64,000 nucleotides of DNA from Bin18 sp965200355. Its GTDB lineage: Bacteria > Desulfobacterota > Binatia > Bin18. The notes under the pieces are model-generated. The model was not told the origin of the DNA. It did no database searches and saw only the letters and a program-made list of their open reading frames with translations. Positions 1-9,482 of the stretch are shown one piece after another. The translations under genes and the position numbers were made by a program. The stretch spans positions 744,001-808,000 of the forward strand of contig OZ241351.1 of the NCBI GenBank assembly GCA_965200355.1. The letters are read 5' to 3'. Positions within the stretch are counted from its first letter, which is position 1. Every line of letters starts with the position of its first letter.

Positions 1-670
1 GGACGCCTAAGGGGACGTCAAGCTCCTGGGCTTTGGCGAACAAGACATCATGGTCTGGATGGGCGTGCGGTTTGCGGGTCATGACAAACTGGACGACCCA
101 GCCGCCTTTACAGCCGGCTTTGACGGCCCGTTCTAATTCTGCTGCCGCGGCGTGTGGGTCTCCCAGCGAAAGATGGGCAACTGGAATCAAGCGGCCAGCA
201 CTGTCAGCGCACCAGTCCACGATCCAGCGGTTATACGCCCGACACATGGCCTGGGCATAGTCGGCATCTTCACATTCGGTTTCCCACACTAAGTCGAGGC
301 TCGGATAAATAATCGCCGCCTCAAGTCCCTCTAAATCGAGGCGATGCAGGCGTTGCTTGGCATCCATTGCCCCGAGTAAAAATTCATCCCCATAATGTTG
401 ACGCCGATTCACCTCACCTTTTTCTCGCGTCACTTGCCCCATGGACCCAACACTCGAGAATGCGCCGCCGCGGCTGACCCGTGAAGGCTTCCCACAGATT
501 TCTAAGTAATCCATGCCCTGAGCGTCAACCTTTAAGCGGAGCGCCGTTGGGCGGTATTTGGGCTCACAATACGTTTCCCACAGGTCTGGGGCCTCAAGGA
601 TATGGCCGTCCGCGTCTATCGCTCCCCGGCAGGTGAGGGGATCAATCTGTTCTTCGATGATGCGTGGCAT
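1..670 (-). CDS. Amidohydrolase family (Amidohydro_2) protein, C-terminus beyond window
   Basis: Open frame running off the left edge (223 complete codons visible), starting at ATG 670 behind a AGGAGG-like site. The N-terminus shows DADGHILEAPDLWETY, the metal-binding D-x-D-G-H strand of the TIM-barrel amidohydrolases related to 2-amino-3-carboxymuconate-6-semialdehyde decarboxylase. It is followed by LEGLEAAIIYPSL and a YNRWIVDWC helix, also family hallmarks. Such proteins are usually about 350-400 aa metal-dependent hydrolases or decarboxylases; the substrate cannot be told. It is the last visible gene of a long minus-strand operon, 23 bp after the serine hydrolase, and a paralogue of the broken gene at 4249-5400. 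Confidence 0.85.
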   Translation of the reverse strand, partial: MPRIIEEQIDPLTCRGAIDADGHILEAPDLWETYCEPKYRPTALRLKVDAQGMDYLEICGKPSRVSRGGAFSSVGSMGQVTREKGEVNRRQHYGDEFLLGAMDAKQRLHRLDLEGLEAAIIYPSLDLVWETECEDADYAQAMCRAYNRWIVDWCADSAGRLIPVAHLSLGDPHAAAAELERAVKAGCKGGWVVQFVMTRKPHAHPDHDVLFAKAQELDVPLGV

Positions 671-693
671 TCAATCCTCCTGTCAGGCTGCGC

Positions 694-1902
694 CTACTTC
701 CAGGCCCCCGATTCATTTGATTGGTAGCCGAGTGCGCGGTAGACGGCATCGACCAAGCTCTGGCCCCGCTCGTTGAGCGCTGCGCCCGAGCCCATCCGGT
801 TCATGGTATAGCCAAAGGACATACCGGCCGGCGGGTCGGCAAAGCCAAACGACCCGCCCGCCCCAACATGACCGAAGGCGTCTTCGGAGCACAAGACACT
901 GTCCTGTACGCCGGCCGGCTCCCGGCGGTTGTCCATAGTTTTCATGAAGCCCAGGGCAAACCGGGTTGGCATGACCAGCACAGCGTCTCTGCCGGTCGCA
1001 GACGACACCCGGCCCATCCGGGCCAGGGTCTCAGGGTTGACGAGTGCGACCGCGCCTTTTTTGCCGCCCAGGGCGAGCGGTTCGTACAGGCCGGCCAGCC
1101 CGCGGGCATTGGTGATCCCGCCCGCCCCGCCAATTTCCGCGGCGTGCGCGGCCCGGGTATCATACTCGGGAACAGCCCCCATATAACCGCCGACGTTGAG
1201 TATGGCCAAGGCTGCCAGCGTGCCGGGTTTAGTCATCTCTTGAAAGAGCAGGCTGTGTGGGTCGGGCTCGGCAGCGATCATGGGGGCCACCCGTGCCTCT
1301 TTGTCCTCGGGTAAACCGATCCAGAAGTCCAGGCCGAGCGGTGCCGCGATTTCGTCCTGAAAAAACGTTCCGAGCGATTTGCCGGACACGCGCCGGACCA
1401 CCTCACCGATCAGCCAGCCATAGGTCAGGGCATGATAGCCGTTCCGGGTGCCGGGCTCCCAAAATGGTTCTTCTTTGGCCAGGGCATTGACCATCAGGTC
1501 CCAATCCGCATAGGCACCTTGCGGCAGACTGTCGCGCACCGCCGGCAGCCCGGCCTGATGATTCAGCAGCATCTTCACCTGGATTTTTTCTTTGCCGGCC
1601 TGGGCAAACTCGGGCCAGTAGGTCGCGACTGGGGCATCGAGGTCGAGTTGACCACGTGAGGCCAGGACATGCGCGCAAATGGCGGTTGCGCCTTTTGTTG
1701 AGGAGAAGACGATGCTGACCGTCTCAGCCGTCCAAGGCGTATCGGTCTCGGTGTTGGCCGTTCCGCCCCATAGATCAACCACGGTTTGCCCGCCAACGGT
1801 CACACACACCGAGGCACCAACTTCGCCCCGCTCGGCAAAATTGCGCTCGAATTCCTGGCGTACTGCCTGAAACTTCTGATTGCACATTCCTTGGACTGTC
1901 AT
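694..1902 (-). CDS. Serine hydrolase, beta-lactamase/esterase family (class C fold)
   Basis: A 402-aa protein of the beta-lactamase-related (PF00144) family, normally cytoplasmic esterases or peptidases rather than true beta-lactamases. The S-x-x-K nucleophile motif is at S67-K70 (SSTK). The catalytic Tyr is probably Y156 in NGYHALTYG. The usual LLNHQAGLP stretch lies near residue 113 and a C-terminal GHVGAGGSFGFADP segment is present. No signal peptide is seen. The start at 1902 has a strong GGAGG site 6 nt upstream. It lies 26 bp after the P450 remnant and 23 bp before the amidohydrolase, so it is probably cotranscribed. Substrate unknown; ester or lactone cleavage is likely. Confidence 0.88.
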   Translation of the reverse strand: MTVQGMCNQKFQAVRQEFERNFAERGEVGASVCVTVGGQTVVDLWGGTANTETDTPWTAETVSIVFSSTKGATAICAHVLASRGQLDLDAPVATYWPEFAQAGKEKIQVKMLLNHQAGLPAVRDSLPQGAYADWDLMVNALAKEEPFWEPGTRNGYHALTYGWLIGEVVRRVSGKSLGTFFQDEIAAPLGLDFWIGLPEDKEARVAPMIAAEPDPHSLLFQEMTKPGTLAALAILNVGGYMGAVPEYDTRAAHAAEIGGAGGITNARGLAGLYEPLALGGKKGAVALVNPETLARMGRVSSATGRDAVLVMPTRFALGFMKTMDNRREPAGVQDSVLCSEDAFGHVGAGGSFGFADPPAGMSFGYTMNRMGSGAALNERGQSLVDAVYRALGYQSNESGAWK

Positions 1903-1928
1903 GGCACTCCTCCTTTTTTGTTCAGACT

Positions 1929-3049
1929 CTACGCTCCCGCTGTATCAAATTGGAGCGGTAAAGTCTGTGGGCCTCGGACAATGAGCGAGGTAATCGGGGC
2001 GATCCGCTCCGTCGCACAGGAGAACGGCGGGCAGTCAAACAGCAGCGCTTCTAGGGCATTTCGACCTTCCAGCCGGGCCAGCGGGGCACCCAGGCAATAG
2101 TGGATACCATAGCCAAAAGCAACGTCATCGTGTGGATTCCGCATGATATCAAAACGGCTGGAATTTTTCCACCTTCCAACTCTACATCTTGGGCCGTGCG
2201 GCGAAAAATCACCTGAACGGGCGAGTTGTAACGCAGGACTTCCTCGACTAGCTCCGGCACGAGCGAACGATCCGCACGAACTTTTGCGCATTCATCCGGG
2301 TTATCGAGTAAGGTCAGCACGGCGTTTCCAATCAGATTGGTCGTGGTCTCATTCCCGGCTAACAGCAGTAAGACGGCCAAAGCGAGAATCTCTTTTGAAG
2401 ACAGCATATCGCGCTCTTCTTCGGCTTGCACCAGAGCAGTAATCACGTCCTCTCCAGGCTCCGTTCGTCGGCGCTCTATCATCTGCTCAAAATAGGCCCG
2501 GAGTTCAGCTTCGCTCTTGCGAATCTGAGCCCGCTCGGTCTCGTCAGTCGGACGGCTTGTTGCCCGAACTACGTCATCCGACCAGACCTTAAGGTCATCG
2601 CGCCGTTCAGGCTCGACCCCCAGCATTTCCGCAATGACGGTCGTTGGCAGCGGCCCGGAGAACATGGAGACGAGGTCGCTCTCCGGCTGACTCTGTAGGG
2701 GTTGGAGCAACTCTTGGATAATCGCCTGCACGCGCGGTTCAAGGGTGCGGATGAGGCGCGGGGTAAAGCCTTTATTGGCCAGCTTTCGCAGCCGGGTGTG
2801 GTCGGGAGGATTCATGTCGAGAATCCACGGGACCTCTGGGACCGGGTTCAGATCGCCCAAGGCTTCAGCCGTAAATACCGAAGATGAGAAGATCTGCGGG
2901 TTGCGTAGGGCAAAGTCCACATCCGCATAGCGGCTCAGTGCCCAAGACTGAAAAGGCTCCAGCCAAATGACCGGAGCTTTGTTTCTCAGCTCAGCGTAAT
3001 ACAGGTACGGATTCGCCGTTACTTCCGGGGAGAGTGGGTTGAACTCCAT
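1929..3049 (-). pseudogene. Cytochrome P450 with internal deletion and frameshift
   Basis: The first frame (3049 down to about 2110) encodes a good P450 N-terminal part: NPYLYYAELR, an I-helix LLLLAGNETTTN, and ExxR in EEVLRYNSPVQ, up to the ELEGGKIPA strand. The sequence then continues in another frame with SRFDIMRNPHDDVAFGYG, the heme-ligand Cys in GIHYCLGAPLARLEG, and a proper C-terminus ending at 1929. Against the two intact P450s of this window about 22 residues (the strand and AANRD...FPDPD segment) are missing at about 2110-2125. The phase change fits a deletion of 3n+1 bases. The start has AAGGAGGG 9 nt upstream. As read it cannot make a heme-binding enzyme. Assembly error is the alternative. 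Confidence 0.85.
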
Positions 3050-3073
3050 GACACAAGTCCCTCCTTCATGGGT

Positions 3074-3406
3074 CTACACATTGTCAGCCAACCGTCTCTG
3101 GCGCTCGCGGAGCCACAGGAATAAGGGCAGACCAGCGGAAAACGCCACCAGCCACGAGACCGCGAGGCAGAGAACAAAATTTCGCGTCCCCAGCGTGCGC
3201 CCCTCGGAGCAGAGCCAGACATTATACGCCGCAAAGGCGAGCAGCAGGTCGAACAGCAGGGAGGCTGTCACCGCGCTGTCCATTGGAACGGTGAAGAAAT
3301 CAACCAGAAGATTGCCGCCCGCGCCGATATACTGGACGTTGTAGTACATCGGGCATAGCGTCCCGATAACAACGAGAACTGCATAGACCCTTTCGCGGGG
3401 TGTCAT
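3074..3406 (-). CDS. DUF2834-type small integral membrane protein
   Basis: A 110-aa protein starting at ATG 3406 with AAAGGAGGG upstream; an upstream in-frame ATG lacks a site. Three hydrophobic segments are seen: VYAVLVVIGTLCPMYYNVQYI, a middle LLFDLLLAFAAYNVWL, and VLCLAVSWLVAFSAGLPLFLWL. The ending, SEGRTLG then GLPLFLWLRER, is the signature I associate with DUF2834 proteins (EGRRLG...LGLPLFLYLRE). Function unknown. It sits between the SDR (34 bp) and the P450 remnant (24 bp) in the same operon, so it may be a membrane helper of that pathway. Confidence 0.75.
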   Translation of the reverse strand: MTPRERVYAVLVVIGTLCPMYYNVQYIGAGGNLLVDFFTVPMDSAVTASLLFDLLLAFAAYNVWLCSEGRTLGTRNFVLCLAVSWLVAFSAGLPLFLWLRERQRRLADNV

Positions 3407-3440
3407 GTCTGAGCCCTCCTTTCGGACTTGCAGGTGCACT

Positions 3441-4202
3441 TCACTGCGCGACCCAGCCGCCATCAACGGCCATTGGCTGGCCGGTCACAAAGGACGCCGC
3501 ATCCGAGCACAGCCAGACGACCGCTTCGCCCACTTCGGCGGGTTCAGCCATGCGTCCAATCGGTTCCGCGGCAACGACTTGCTCCTCAATACCCGGATTG
3601 TCACGCGCTCCGCGTTCAAACATTGGCGTGCGAATCGCCCCCGGGCATACGGCGTTGACGCGAATGCCGGCCTTGGCATATTCCAGCGCGGCGGTCTTGG
3701 TCAAGCCGTTGACGCCATGTTTGGCCGCCACATACGCGGAGAAGCCAGGCAGACCAACCAGCCCCGCAATGGACGCGGTGTTCACAATCGCGCCGCTGCC
3801 CTGTGTGAGCATCTGCTGAAGCTCATACTTCATGCACAGCCACACACCGGTCAGGTTAATCGCTATGACCCGGTCCCAAACCGCCTCGGCATAGTCTACG
3901 GTCGGCTGGACCACCCCTTCGATGCCGGCGTTATTGAATGCACAGTCGAGCCGTCCATAGGTCTCCACCGCTTGCTTGACCAGGGATTGAGCGTCAGCCG
4001 GCTGGGCGACATCGGTGTGGACAAATGTTGCTTCTCCCCCCGAGCCGTTAATCAGGCGCACGGTTCCTGCGCCCCCCTCAACCCCGATATCGGCCACAAC
4101 GACCTTGGCCCCTTCACGGGCAAAAATCTGGGCGGTCGCCCGGCCTATGCCCGAGCTGCCGCCAGTGACCACTGCAACTTTTCCGGTTAATCGGCCCGCC
4201 AT
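3441..4202 (-). CDS. Short-chain dehydrogenase/reductase (classical SDR), 253 aa
   Basis: Classical SDR with the cofactor loop TGGSSGIG at residues 13-20, NNAG, and a YVAAKHG active-site Y-x-x-x-K followed by GIRVNAVCPG. It probably oxidises or reduces a hydroxyl/keto substrate with NAD(P). The start at 4202 is chosen because GGAGGAGG lies directly upstream and the resulting 253 residues equal the three other SDR paralogues here (9817, 46169, 46940); a longer in-frame start has no site. It lies 46 bp after the broken amidohydrolase in the operon. Acidic residues after strand beta-2 (VADIGVEG) suggest NAD rather than NADP, which is inference. Confidence 0.92.
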   Translation of the reverse strand: MAGRLTGKVAVVTGGSSGIGRATAQIFAREGAKVVVADIGVEGGAGTVRLINGSGGEATFVHTDVAQPADAQSLVKQAVETYGRLDCAFNNAGIEGVVQPTVDYAEAVWDRVIAINLTGVWLCMKYELQQMLTQGSGAIVNTASIAGLVGLPGFSAYVAAKHGVNGLTKTAALEYAKAGIRVNAVCPGAIRTPMFERGARDNPGIEEQVVAAEPIGRMAEPAEVGEAVVWLCSDAASFVTGQPMAVDGGWVAQ

Positions 4203-4248
4203 GCTCCTCCTCCTTTGCGAGTCAGCAATGCACACTGCTCAGCGTATC

Positions 4249-5400
4249 TCACACGTTCAGACCGTAAAAACGGATGGCATTGTCGCCCAGCACTTTCCGT
4301 TGGTCTGTTTCGGGTAACGGGCTAATGCGTTCCTTGAGTTCCGTGACCACGCCAAAGTCGGCATCGATATGCGGATAGTCTGAGGCCCACAGAAAATAGT
4401 CGGCGCCAATATGTTCGATGACCTTGGCCGTCAGCGTCTCATCAGGATCGGCGGACACCAGGCATTGACGGTAGAAGTACTCACTCGGTGGCATTGTGAG
4501 CTGCGTTCGGCTGGCCATGGGGCGGTATTTGTGATCGAGGCGATCAAGCCAGGCCGAAATCCAGTTCGCCCCGGATTCGAGGACGGTACATTTCAGGCGG
4601 GGGTATTTCTCAAACATGCCGAGTGCCCTCATTTGGGTGAAGGCGGCCATCACGTCGATGGCCAGAAAGGCAAAGGTAAACAAACCGGCTGAGGCATCTG
4701 GCTTGAGCCATTCTTGAAATGAGGGGGTATCGCGCACGATGACGTGAAACCCGACCGGCATGTCTAAATCCTGGACGGTCTCCCAAAAACGGACAAAGGC
4801 CGGATCATCGAAATGGCGGCCACCTCGGGCCGGCATATCTGGTGAGAGATACACGCCGACACAGCCGTGTTTCTTGGCCCACTGGACTTCATCTGCCGCG
4901 CCTTCTGCATCAAGCAGGGAGATATGGGCAATCGGAAACAGCCGCTTGGGATGGGCGCTACAGAAGTCGAGAATCCAGCGGTTATAGGCCCGCGTATATG
5001 CTGGGGCCAGCTTGGCCTCCGTGACCCAGCCTTCCCAGAAAATCCCCAGGGTCGGATACAAGAGCGCAATATCGATCTGCTCGTCATCCATGACTTTGAG
5101 GCGCGCATGCGGGTCGTAACTGCCGAGCGGCGCGCCATCCGCATACGTTCGTTTGCCGGGGGTGAAAAAGGCTTCAAGCTCTGCGGCATCTGAGCCCACC
5201 CCGCCAATCGCGCCGAGCGTGCCCCGGGCAACTTCACACGGCTTGTTATCGAATAATAACACCTCCCAGCCATTCTCATCGTGCTCCATACGCACGGCCC
5301 GCTCCCGGTATTACGGCTCAATATATTTCTGCCATGTATCCAAGGGCTCTAAGACATGCCCATCGGCATCGACAATCAGTCCGCTCGTTGATGTACGCAT
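4249..5400 (-). pseudogene. Amidohydrolase (Amidohydro_2) interrupted by in-frame TAA
   Basis: From ATG 5400 the frame reads LIVDADGHVLEPLDTWQ and then IEP-stop: a TAA at 5313-5311 is codon 30. The same frame continues YRERAVRMEHDENGW and runs uninterrupted to TGA at 4249 with typical family motifs (DEQIDIALLYPTLG, YNRWILDFC, LWASDYPHID). In the paralogue at the left edge the aligned codon is Lys within EPKYR, so AAA or CAA to TAA is the simplest lesion. Re-initiation at GTG 5295 would give 348 aa lacking the D-x-D-G-H metal ligands. It is either a recent pseudogene, a read-through gene or a base error. Flanking operon genes are intact. Confidence 0.88.
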
Positions 5401-5441
5401 CCCTGTGTTCTCTCCTCTTTGTTTGCAGTCTCGTCCCACCT

Positions 5442-7190
5442 TTACGCCGCAGCCGCCGGGCGGCGGGGTGCACACTGGCCGCTTCTCACGACTTTTCCAG
5501 GCCGGGCGTCGGTTGCTTGGCCGTTTTCTTGGACGACCTCTCCACTGACCAGCGAGGCCACGTACCCGTGGGCGGTCTGCATCAGGCGGGGCATATCGGC
5601 CGGCAGGTCGTGCACCATTTCCGGTGTCTCAATGCGGAGGGTGTCGAGGTCTATCAGGTTCACATCCGCTTTCATGCCGGGCTCAAGCGTGCCCCGGTCG
5701 TACATGCCGAACAGCCGGGCGGTATCGCGGCTCTGTTTCTTCACCACCAGCTCAACGGGCAGATGGTAGGGATCGTCTTTGGCGCGGTCCCGTACCCAGT
5801 CGGTCAGCATAAAGGTCTGGACACTGGCATCACAGATCGTGCGCGTATGCGCGCCCGAGTCACTCCCCCCCATGACGGTCATGGGATGGGTCAGCATGGC
5901 GTACAAGGCGTCACGGCCCTGCTCGGCATAGCCGGCAATGGCGTACATGAGGAAGGCGCGGCCATCATCTTCTAACAGGAGATCATACACCACTGCCCGC
6001 GGGTCGCAGCCGCGCCGGGCAGCAATGGCCGCGACACTATTGTCTCCAGCCGGGAAGTAGTTGAGGGGCTGGCCCATGGGGTAGGTCATCTGCCATGTGG
6101 ACGCTTGTTGATACAAGATGGACATGCCAGCGGTGTGTGGGTCGTCTTCGGCCAGCAGGCGTTTCCGCAGATCGGGATTGCGCAGGGCCTGCATTTTTTC
6201 CGCGTGTGGAAGGCCCTTCAGGGGGGCATAGCTCGGCAAGTATTGGAACGGATTTTCCCCTTGAAAACTAAACAGAATAGTGACCGGCCGGGCAAAGACC
6301 TGCGGAATAATCGGGGCCCCGTTGTTCGCCGCGGCTTCACACCGCTGTAAGATATCGCGCCAGACGTGGGGCTGTGGGTTGGTCTGGGCGAGCAGGAAGG
6401 TCACTGGGCAGCCGCTTGCCGCCAGCGCTTCCATCCAGCCGAGTTCGCTCTCAATGTTCTGGCCGAGTACGGCATCTGAGACGACTTCCATGAGGCCGCG
6501 TCCGGTTTGGGTAATCCCACGACCAATACCCAATAACTCAGCCGGGCTGGCAAAGGTCCCAGGGACGGGGACGCCTTCTGGTGTGGCATGGACCATCGTC
6601 CGAGAGGTAGAGAAGCCGAGCGCGCCGGCTTCGATGGCCGTCCGAGCCGTGGCCGCCATGTGGGCGATATCTTCCGGCGTGGCTGGTTCTGTGCCCGCTC
6701 CCCGCTCGCCCATGACGTAGAGGCGCAAAGGGATATGCGGTATCTGCGTGCCCACATCAATCGTGCGGGGAAGAGCGTCGAGCGCGTCCAGATATTCTGG
6801 GAAGGTCTCCCATTGCCAGTCGATCCCAGCCGATAAGGATTGGCGCGGAATATCCTCCACGCTCTCCATCATGCCGATCAGTTCTTCACGCCGTTCGGGC
6901 ACAACCGGCGCAAAGCCGACCCCGCAGTTGCCCATCACGATGGTAGACACGCCATGCCACAGAGAGGGCGTCAGCAACGGGTCCCACGAGACTTGGCCAT
7001 CATAATGGGTATGCACATCCACCCAGCCAGGGGCGACGATCAGGCCGTCCGCCTTTATAGTCCGTTTCGCTTGGCCCAAATCCGCGCCAACCCCGCTAAT
7101 TTTGCCCTCCGTAATGGCGATATCCCCAGTGAAACTGGGGCGTCCGGTGCCATCCACAATCGTTCCGCCCTGAACGAGGAGATCATACAT
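5442..7190 (-). CDS. N-acyl-D-amino-acid deacylase-like amidohydrolase (D-aminoacylase family)
   Basis: A 582-aa amidohydrolase-3 family enzyme. Metal ligands appear in DVHTHYDGQ (about residue 58) and the diagnostic MGNCGVGFAP follows near 90. A GALGFSTSR segment and the late GSDSGAHTRT Asp/His motif complete the active site. Family members hydrolyse N-acyl-D-amino acids or cyclic amides with one or two zinc ions in the cytoplasm; the actual substrate is unknown. The start at 7190 follows AAAGGAAG. It lies between an LLM oxidoreductase (46 bp upstream) and the broken amidohydrolase (41 bp downstream), which suggests successive steps on an amide-containing compound. Confidence 0.85.
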   Translation of the reverse strand: MYDLLVQGGTIVDGTGRPSFTGDIAITEGKISGVGADLGQAKRTIKADGLIVAPGWVDVHTHYDGQVSWDPLLTPSLWHGVSTIVMGNCGVGFAPVVPERREELIGMMESVEDIPRQSLSAGIDWQWETFPEYLDALDALPRTIDVGTQIPHIPLRLYVMGERGAGTEPATPEDIAHMAATARTAIEAGALGFSTSRTMVHATPEGVPVPGTFASPAELLGIGRGITQTGRGLMEVVSDAVLGQNIESELGWMEALAASGCPVTFLLAQTNPQPHVWRDILQRCEAAANNGAPIIPQVFARPVTILFSFQGENPFQYLPSYAPLKGLPHAEKMQALRNPDLRKRLLAEDDPHTAGMSILYQQASTWQMTYPMGQPLNYFPAGDNSVAAIAARRGCDPRAVVYDLLLEDDGRAFLMYAIAGYAEQGRDALYAMLTHPMTVMGGSDSGAHTRTICDASVQTFMLTDWVRDRAKDDPYHLPVELVVKKQSRDTARLFGMYDRGTLEPGMKADVNLIDLDTLRIETPEMVHDLPADMPRLMQTAHGYVASLVSGEVVQENGQATDARPGKVVRSGQCAPRRPAAAA

Positions 7191-7236
7191 TGCTCAGCTT
7201 CCTTTCTCTTTCTTTTCGCTTTCTTGCTCCATGCCC

Positions 7237-8313
7237 CTACAACGCGGCCACTGTTTTCTCTGATTGGGCAGCGGCTTTCTGGAAATGGGGCAGGACATAT
7301 TTGGCAAAGCGCTCCAGGGATTGCACGACCAGTTCATGCGCCATGCCACCCCAGTTGAGAAAATAGATGAACTGGTCCATCTGCAAGTCTTTTTGAAAGC
7401 GCTCAAGCTTGGCAATCACTTGGTCGGGGTCCCCAATCAGCGTGCGCTCGTTGTACAGCACGTCATAGGTGAGCGCTTGCAGGGTCGGGACAAACTGCGC
7501 GTAGGCTTGGTACTGCTCAGATTTGATCTTTTTGGGGAAGAGAGAGCGAGGCAAGCTGACATAGTTCATCACCGCCTGCTCGGCTTCTGCTTTGGCTTTG
7601 GCCGCGGTCTCGCCCACATAGGTGTGGAACAGGGCGATGACCTCTGTGTCCGTATGCCCATGCTGGTGGAGTTTGTCTTTGTAGGCCGCAATCTGACCCT
7701 GCGTGACTTCAATCGGCAGCGGATAGGGCACTTGCAGGATATTATACCCCTTGCGCGCGGCCCAGTCATAACTGGCGGGGCTGAGCGCGGCGGCGTACAG
7801 GGGAGGATGGGGGGTCTGGAGGGGGCGCGGCAGGAGGGTGAGATCAGTGACGTTGGTAAAGCGCCCTGCAAAGGTGAGCGGTGCTTCCTGCCAGGCTCGC
7901 AAGATCAGCTCGACGCCCTCTTCGAGTCGCTGGCGGCCTTCGTCCTGCGACACGCCCATCCCATCATACTCGAACGGAAACAAGCCCCGTCCCACCCCAA
8001 AGTCCAGCCGTCCCCCACTCAGCACATCGACCAGCGCAAAATCTTCAGCCGCGCGGATGGGATTATCAAAGGGCACCAGGCTCACCGCGGTGCCCAGACG
8101 CATCCGTTGCGTGCGTTCGGCCATGGCGGCCAAGAGCACCTGGGGGCGGGGGAGGATACCACCGTAGCGAGTGAAATGGTGCTCAGACACCCAGGCTGAA
8201 TCAAAGCCTAATTCCTCGGCTCGCTGGGTAATATCCAGAAAATCCGCCAGATATTGCCGGGCCGACTTGACCTCGGGCCAGTGATCGAAAATACAAAACA
8301 CGCCGATTTTCAT
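7237..8313 (-). CDS. LLM-class flavin-dependent oxidoreductase (luciferase-like monooxygenase)
   Basis: A 358-aa bacterial-luciferase-fold protein. It begins MKIGVFCIFDHWPE and shows SAWVSEHHFTRYG (the usual E-H-H at the flavin pocket), LGTAVSLVPFDNPIRAAEDFA, and GGRLDFGVGRG, then a C-terminal VLPHFQ. Members oxidise organic substrates with FMNH2 or F420H2; cofactor and substrate cannot be read from sequence. The start at 8313 has AGGGGAAG upstream. Same operon as the metal hydrolase (78 bp) and D-aminoacylase (46 bp). It is one of four intact LLM genes in the window and closest in style to the one at 33580. Confidence 0.9.
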   Translation of the reverse strand: MKIGVFCIFDHWPEVKSARQYLADFLDITQRAEELGFDSAWVSEHHFTRYGGILPRPQVLLAAMAERTQRMRLGTAVSLVPFDNPIRAAEDFALVDVLSGGRLDFGVGRGLFPFEYDGMGVSQDEGRQRLEEGVELILRAWQEAPLTFAGRFTNVTDLTLLPRPLQTPHPPLYAAALSPASYDWAARKGYNILQVPYPLPIEVTQGQIAAYKDKLHQHGHTDTEVIALFHTYVGETAAKAKAEAEQAVMNYVSLPRSLFPKKIKSEQYQAYAQFVPTLQALTYDVLYNERTLIGDPDQVIAKLERFQKDLQMDQFIYFLNWGGMAHELVVQSLERFAKYVLPHFQKAAAQSEKTVAAL

Positions 8314-8391
8314 ACTTCCCCTGCCTTTCTCACTCGATAGTGGGTTTGTGACCGGTTTGTCGGTCGGTCAGGATTGCTGCCAGGCCCTCTC

Positions 8392-9270
8392 TCAGGTCGG
8401 TAACATATCCTTGGGCGATAATGCCATCTTGGTCGTATCGAGCTTGGTCAGCCCCACTTCCCCTTTGTCGAAGAGTGTGACCCACTCCTGCATCCATGCT
8501 GGATTGGCGACCTGGGCCGGGTGATGGCCCGGCAGGGCGTAACGGATGGTCCGGGGGAGGAAGGAGACGAGTAAGCGAAAGACAATTTTTTTAATGGCCC
8601 AGCGCGTCTTCCACTGCCCCCAGAGTCCATCCGCTTTGAGCAACTCGATATACGTGCCTCGCATCATGCCCACTTGATGGATGAGGGCACACAGAATGCC
8701 GTAGGCGCGGTACCAGTGCCCGCCATAGACGTGTTGATACACATCAAAGGCGAGATTTTTATGCTCGATTTCCTCGATCAAATGCCAGAGCCACAGAGAA
8801 GCCACCGGCCGGTCGGCTTGGCCAAAGAAATACTCCCGCTGTTCGAGCAGCGTATGGGCAATCGACAGAGCCATGACCTCAAAGCCGGCGGTGTAGGCGA
8901 CTTGGTATTTGAGGGAGCGCTTGCTGCGGGCTTGATACTCCCGCTCTATCTGTTTTTCCCGCTCACGGAGTTGGGGATAGCCGGCGGCGATCAACGCCTC
9001 GTTAAACCGACGGTGTTGCTTAAAGTGCTGGGCTTCCTGACCCATCCAGGCTTTGGCTTCTGCGCGCAGGGCAGGGTCGGTGAGGTGGGGCACCGCTTTC
9101 CGAATCGCATCAATAATGAATGGTTCCATGTAAGGCAGGAACAGAGAGGCGGCATTGGCCAACTGACTGAAGACCGGTTTGGTGGAGTTCCAGTACGGTT
9201 TGAAGTCTTCGGGAAACTCGAATTGCACCTTGCGAACTAAAATTCCCTTGTCCGTTTTTTTCTCGCTCAT
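8392..9270 (-). CDS. Ferritin-like metal-dependent hydrolase family (PF10118-type)
   Basis: A 292-aa, largely helical protein. Two carboxylate/histidine motifs, GQEAQHFKQHRRF (about residue 78) and LIEEIEHKNLAFDVY (about 172), look like the helices of a diiron-type ferritin-like fold. This matches the family annotated as predicted metal-dependent hydrolase (PF10118). Reaction unknown; oxygenase or hydrolase chemistry is possible. A GGAGGAGG site precedes ATG 9270, whose ATGA overlaps the stop of the upstream 71-aa gene, so the two are translationally coupled. Confidence 0.75.
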   Translation of the reverse strand: MSEKKTDKGILVRKVQFEFPEDFKPYWNSTKPVFSQLANAASLFLPYMEPFIIDAIRKAVPHLTDPALRAEAKAWMGQEAQHFKQHRRFNEALIAAGYPQLREREKQIEREYQARSKRSLKYQVAYTAGFEVMALSIAHTLLEQREYFFGQADRPVASLWLWHLIEEIEHKNLAFDVYQHVYGGHWYRAYGILCALIHQVGMMRGTYIELLKADGLWGQWKTRWAIKKIVFRLLVSFLPRTIRYALPGHHPAQVANPAWMQEWVTLFDKGEVGLTKLDTTKMALSPKDMLPT

Positions 9271-9482
9271 ACGCGCACCTCCTCCCGAAAACGGTTGAAC
9301 GCCGTCGGGTCACGAAACACAAATCGTCGCCCCTCAATGCTGAGTCCGTACTGTTCACCCTCGCGCAAAGACTCATCCTCGCCGATCTCACGCCCACCAA
9401 GCGCACGCAGGATTTTCTGCAGAGACCCTTTGGTACGAGGACGAAAACGCGCGGTGTCAGTGTGATTGGCTTTTAGCGCCAT
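9267..9482 (-). CDS. Small hypothetical protein (71 aa), first gene of the operon
   Basis: A 71-aa basic protein starting at ATG 9482 behind GGAGAGGAG; an upstream in-frame ATG at 9518 has no site. It contains KGSLQKILRALGG followed by a short beta-rich tail (GLSIEGRRFVFRDPTAF). I do not recognise a family. Its stop overlaps the start of the PF10118-like gene by 4 bp, so it is likely made with that protein and could be a partner or an electron or metal delivery subunit. That role is speculation. Confidence 0.6.
   Translation of the reverse strand: MALKANHTDTARFRPRTKGSLQKILRALGGREIGEDESLREGEQYGLSIEGRRFVFRDPTAFNRFREEVRV

Noticed and set aside
721..1314. Plus-strand frame opposite the serine hydrolase
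   Set aside because: No start signal and composition of a complementary-strand shadow.
694..1902. Antibiotic-resistance beta-lactamase
   Set aside because: The protein lacks a signal peptide and the KTG and YxN motifs of class C enzymes; it fits the esterase branch.
3405..4190. Long plus-strand open frame opposite the SDR gene
   Set aside because: It is a shadow of the SDR coding strand, lacks a ribosome site and recognisable motifs.
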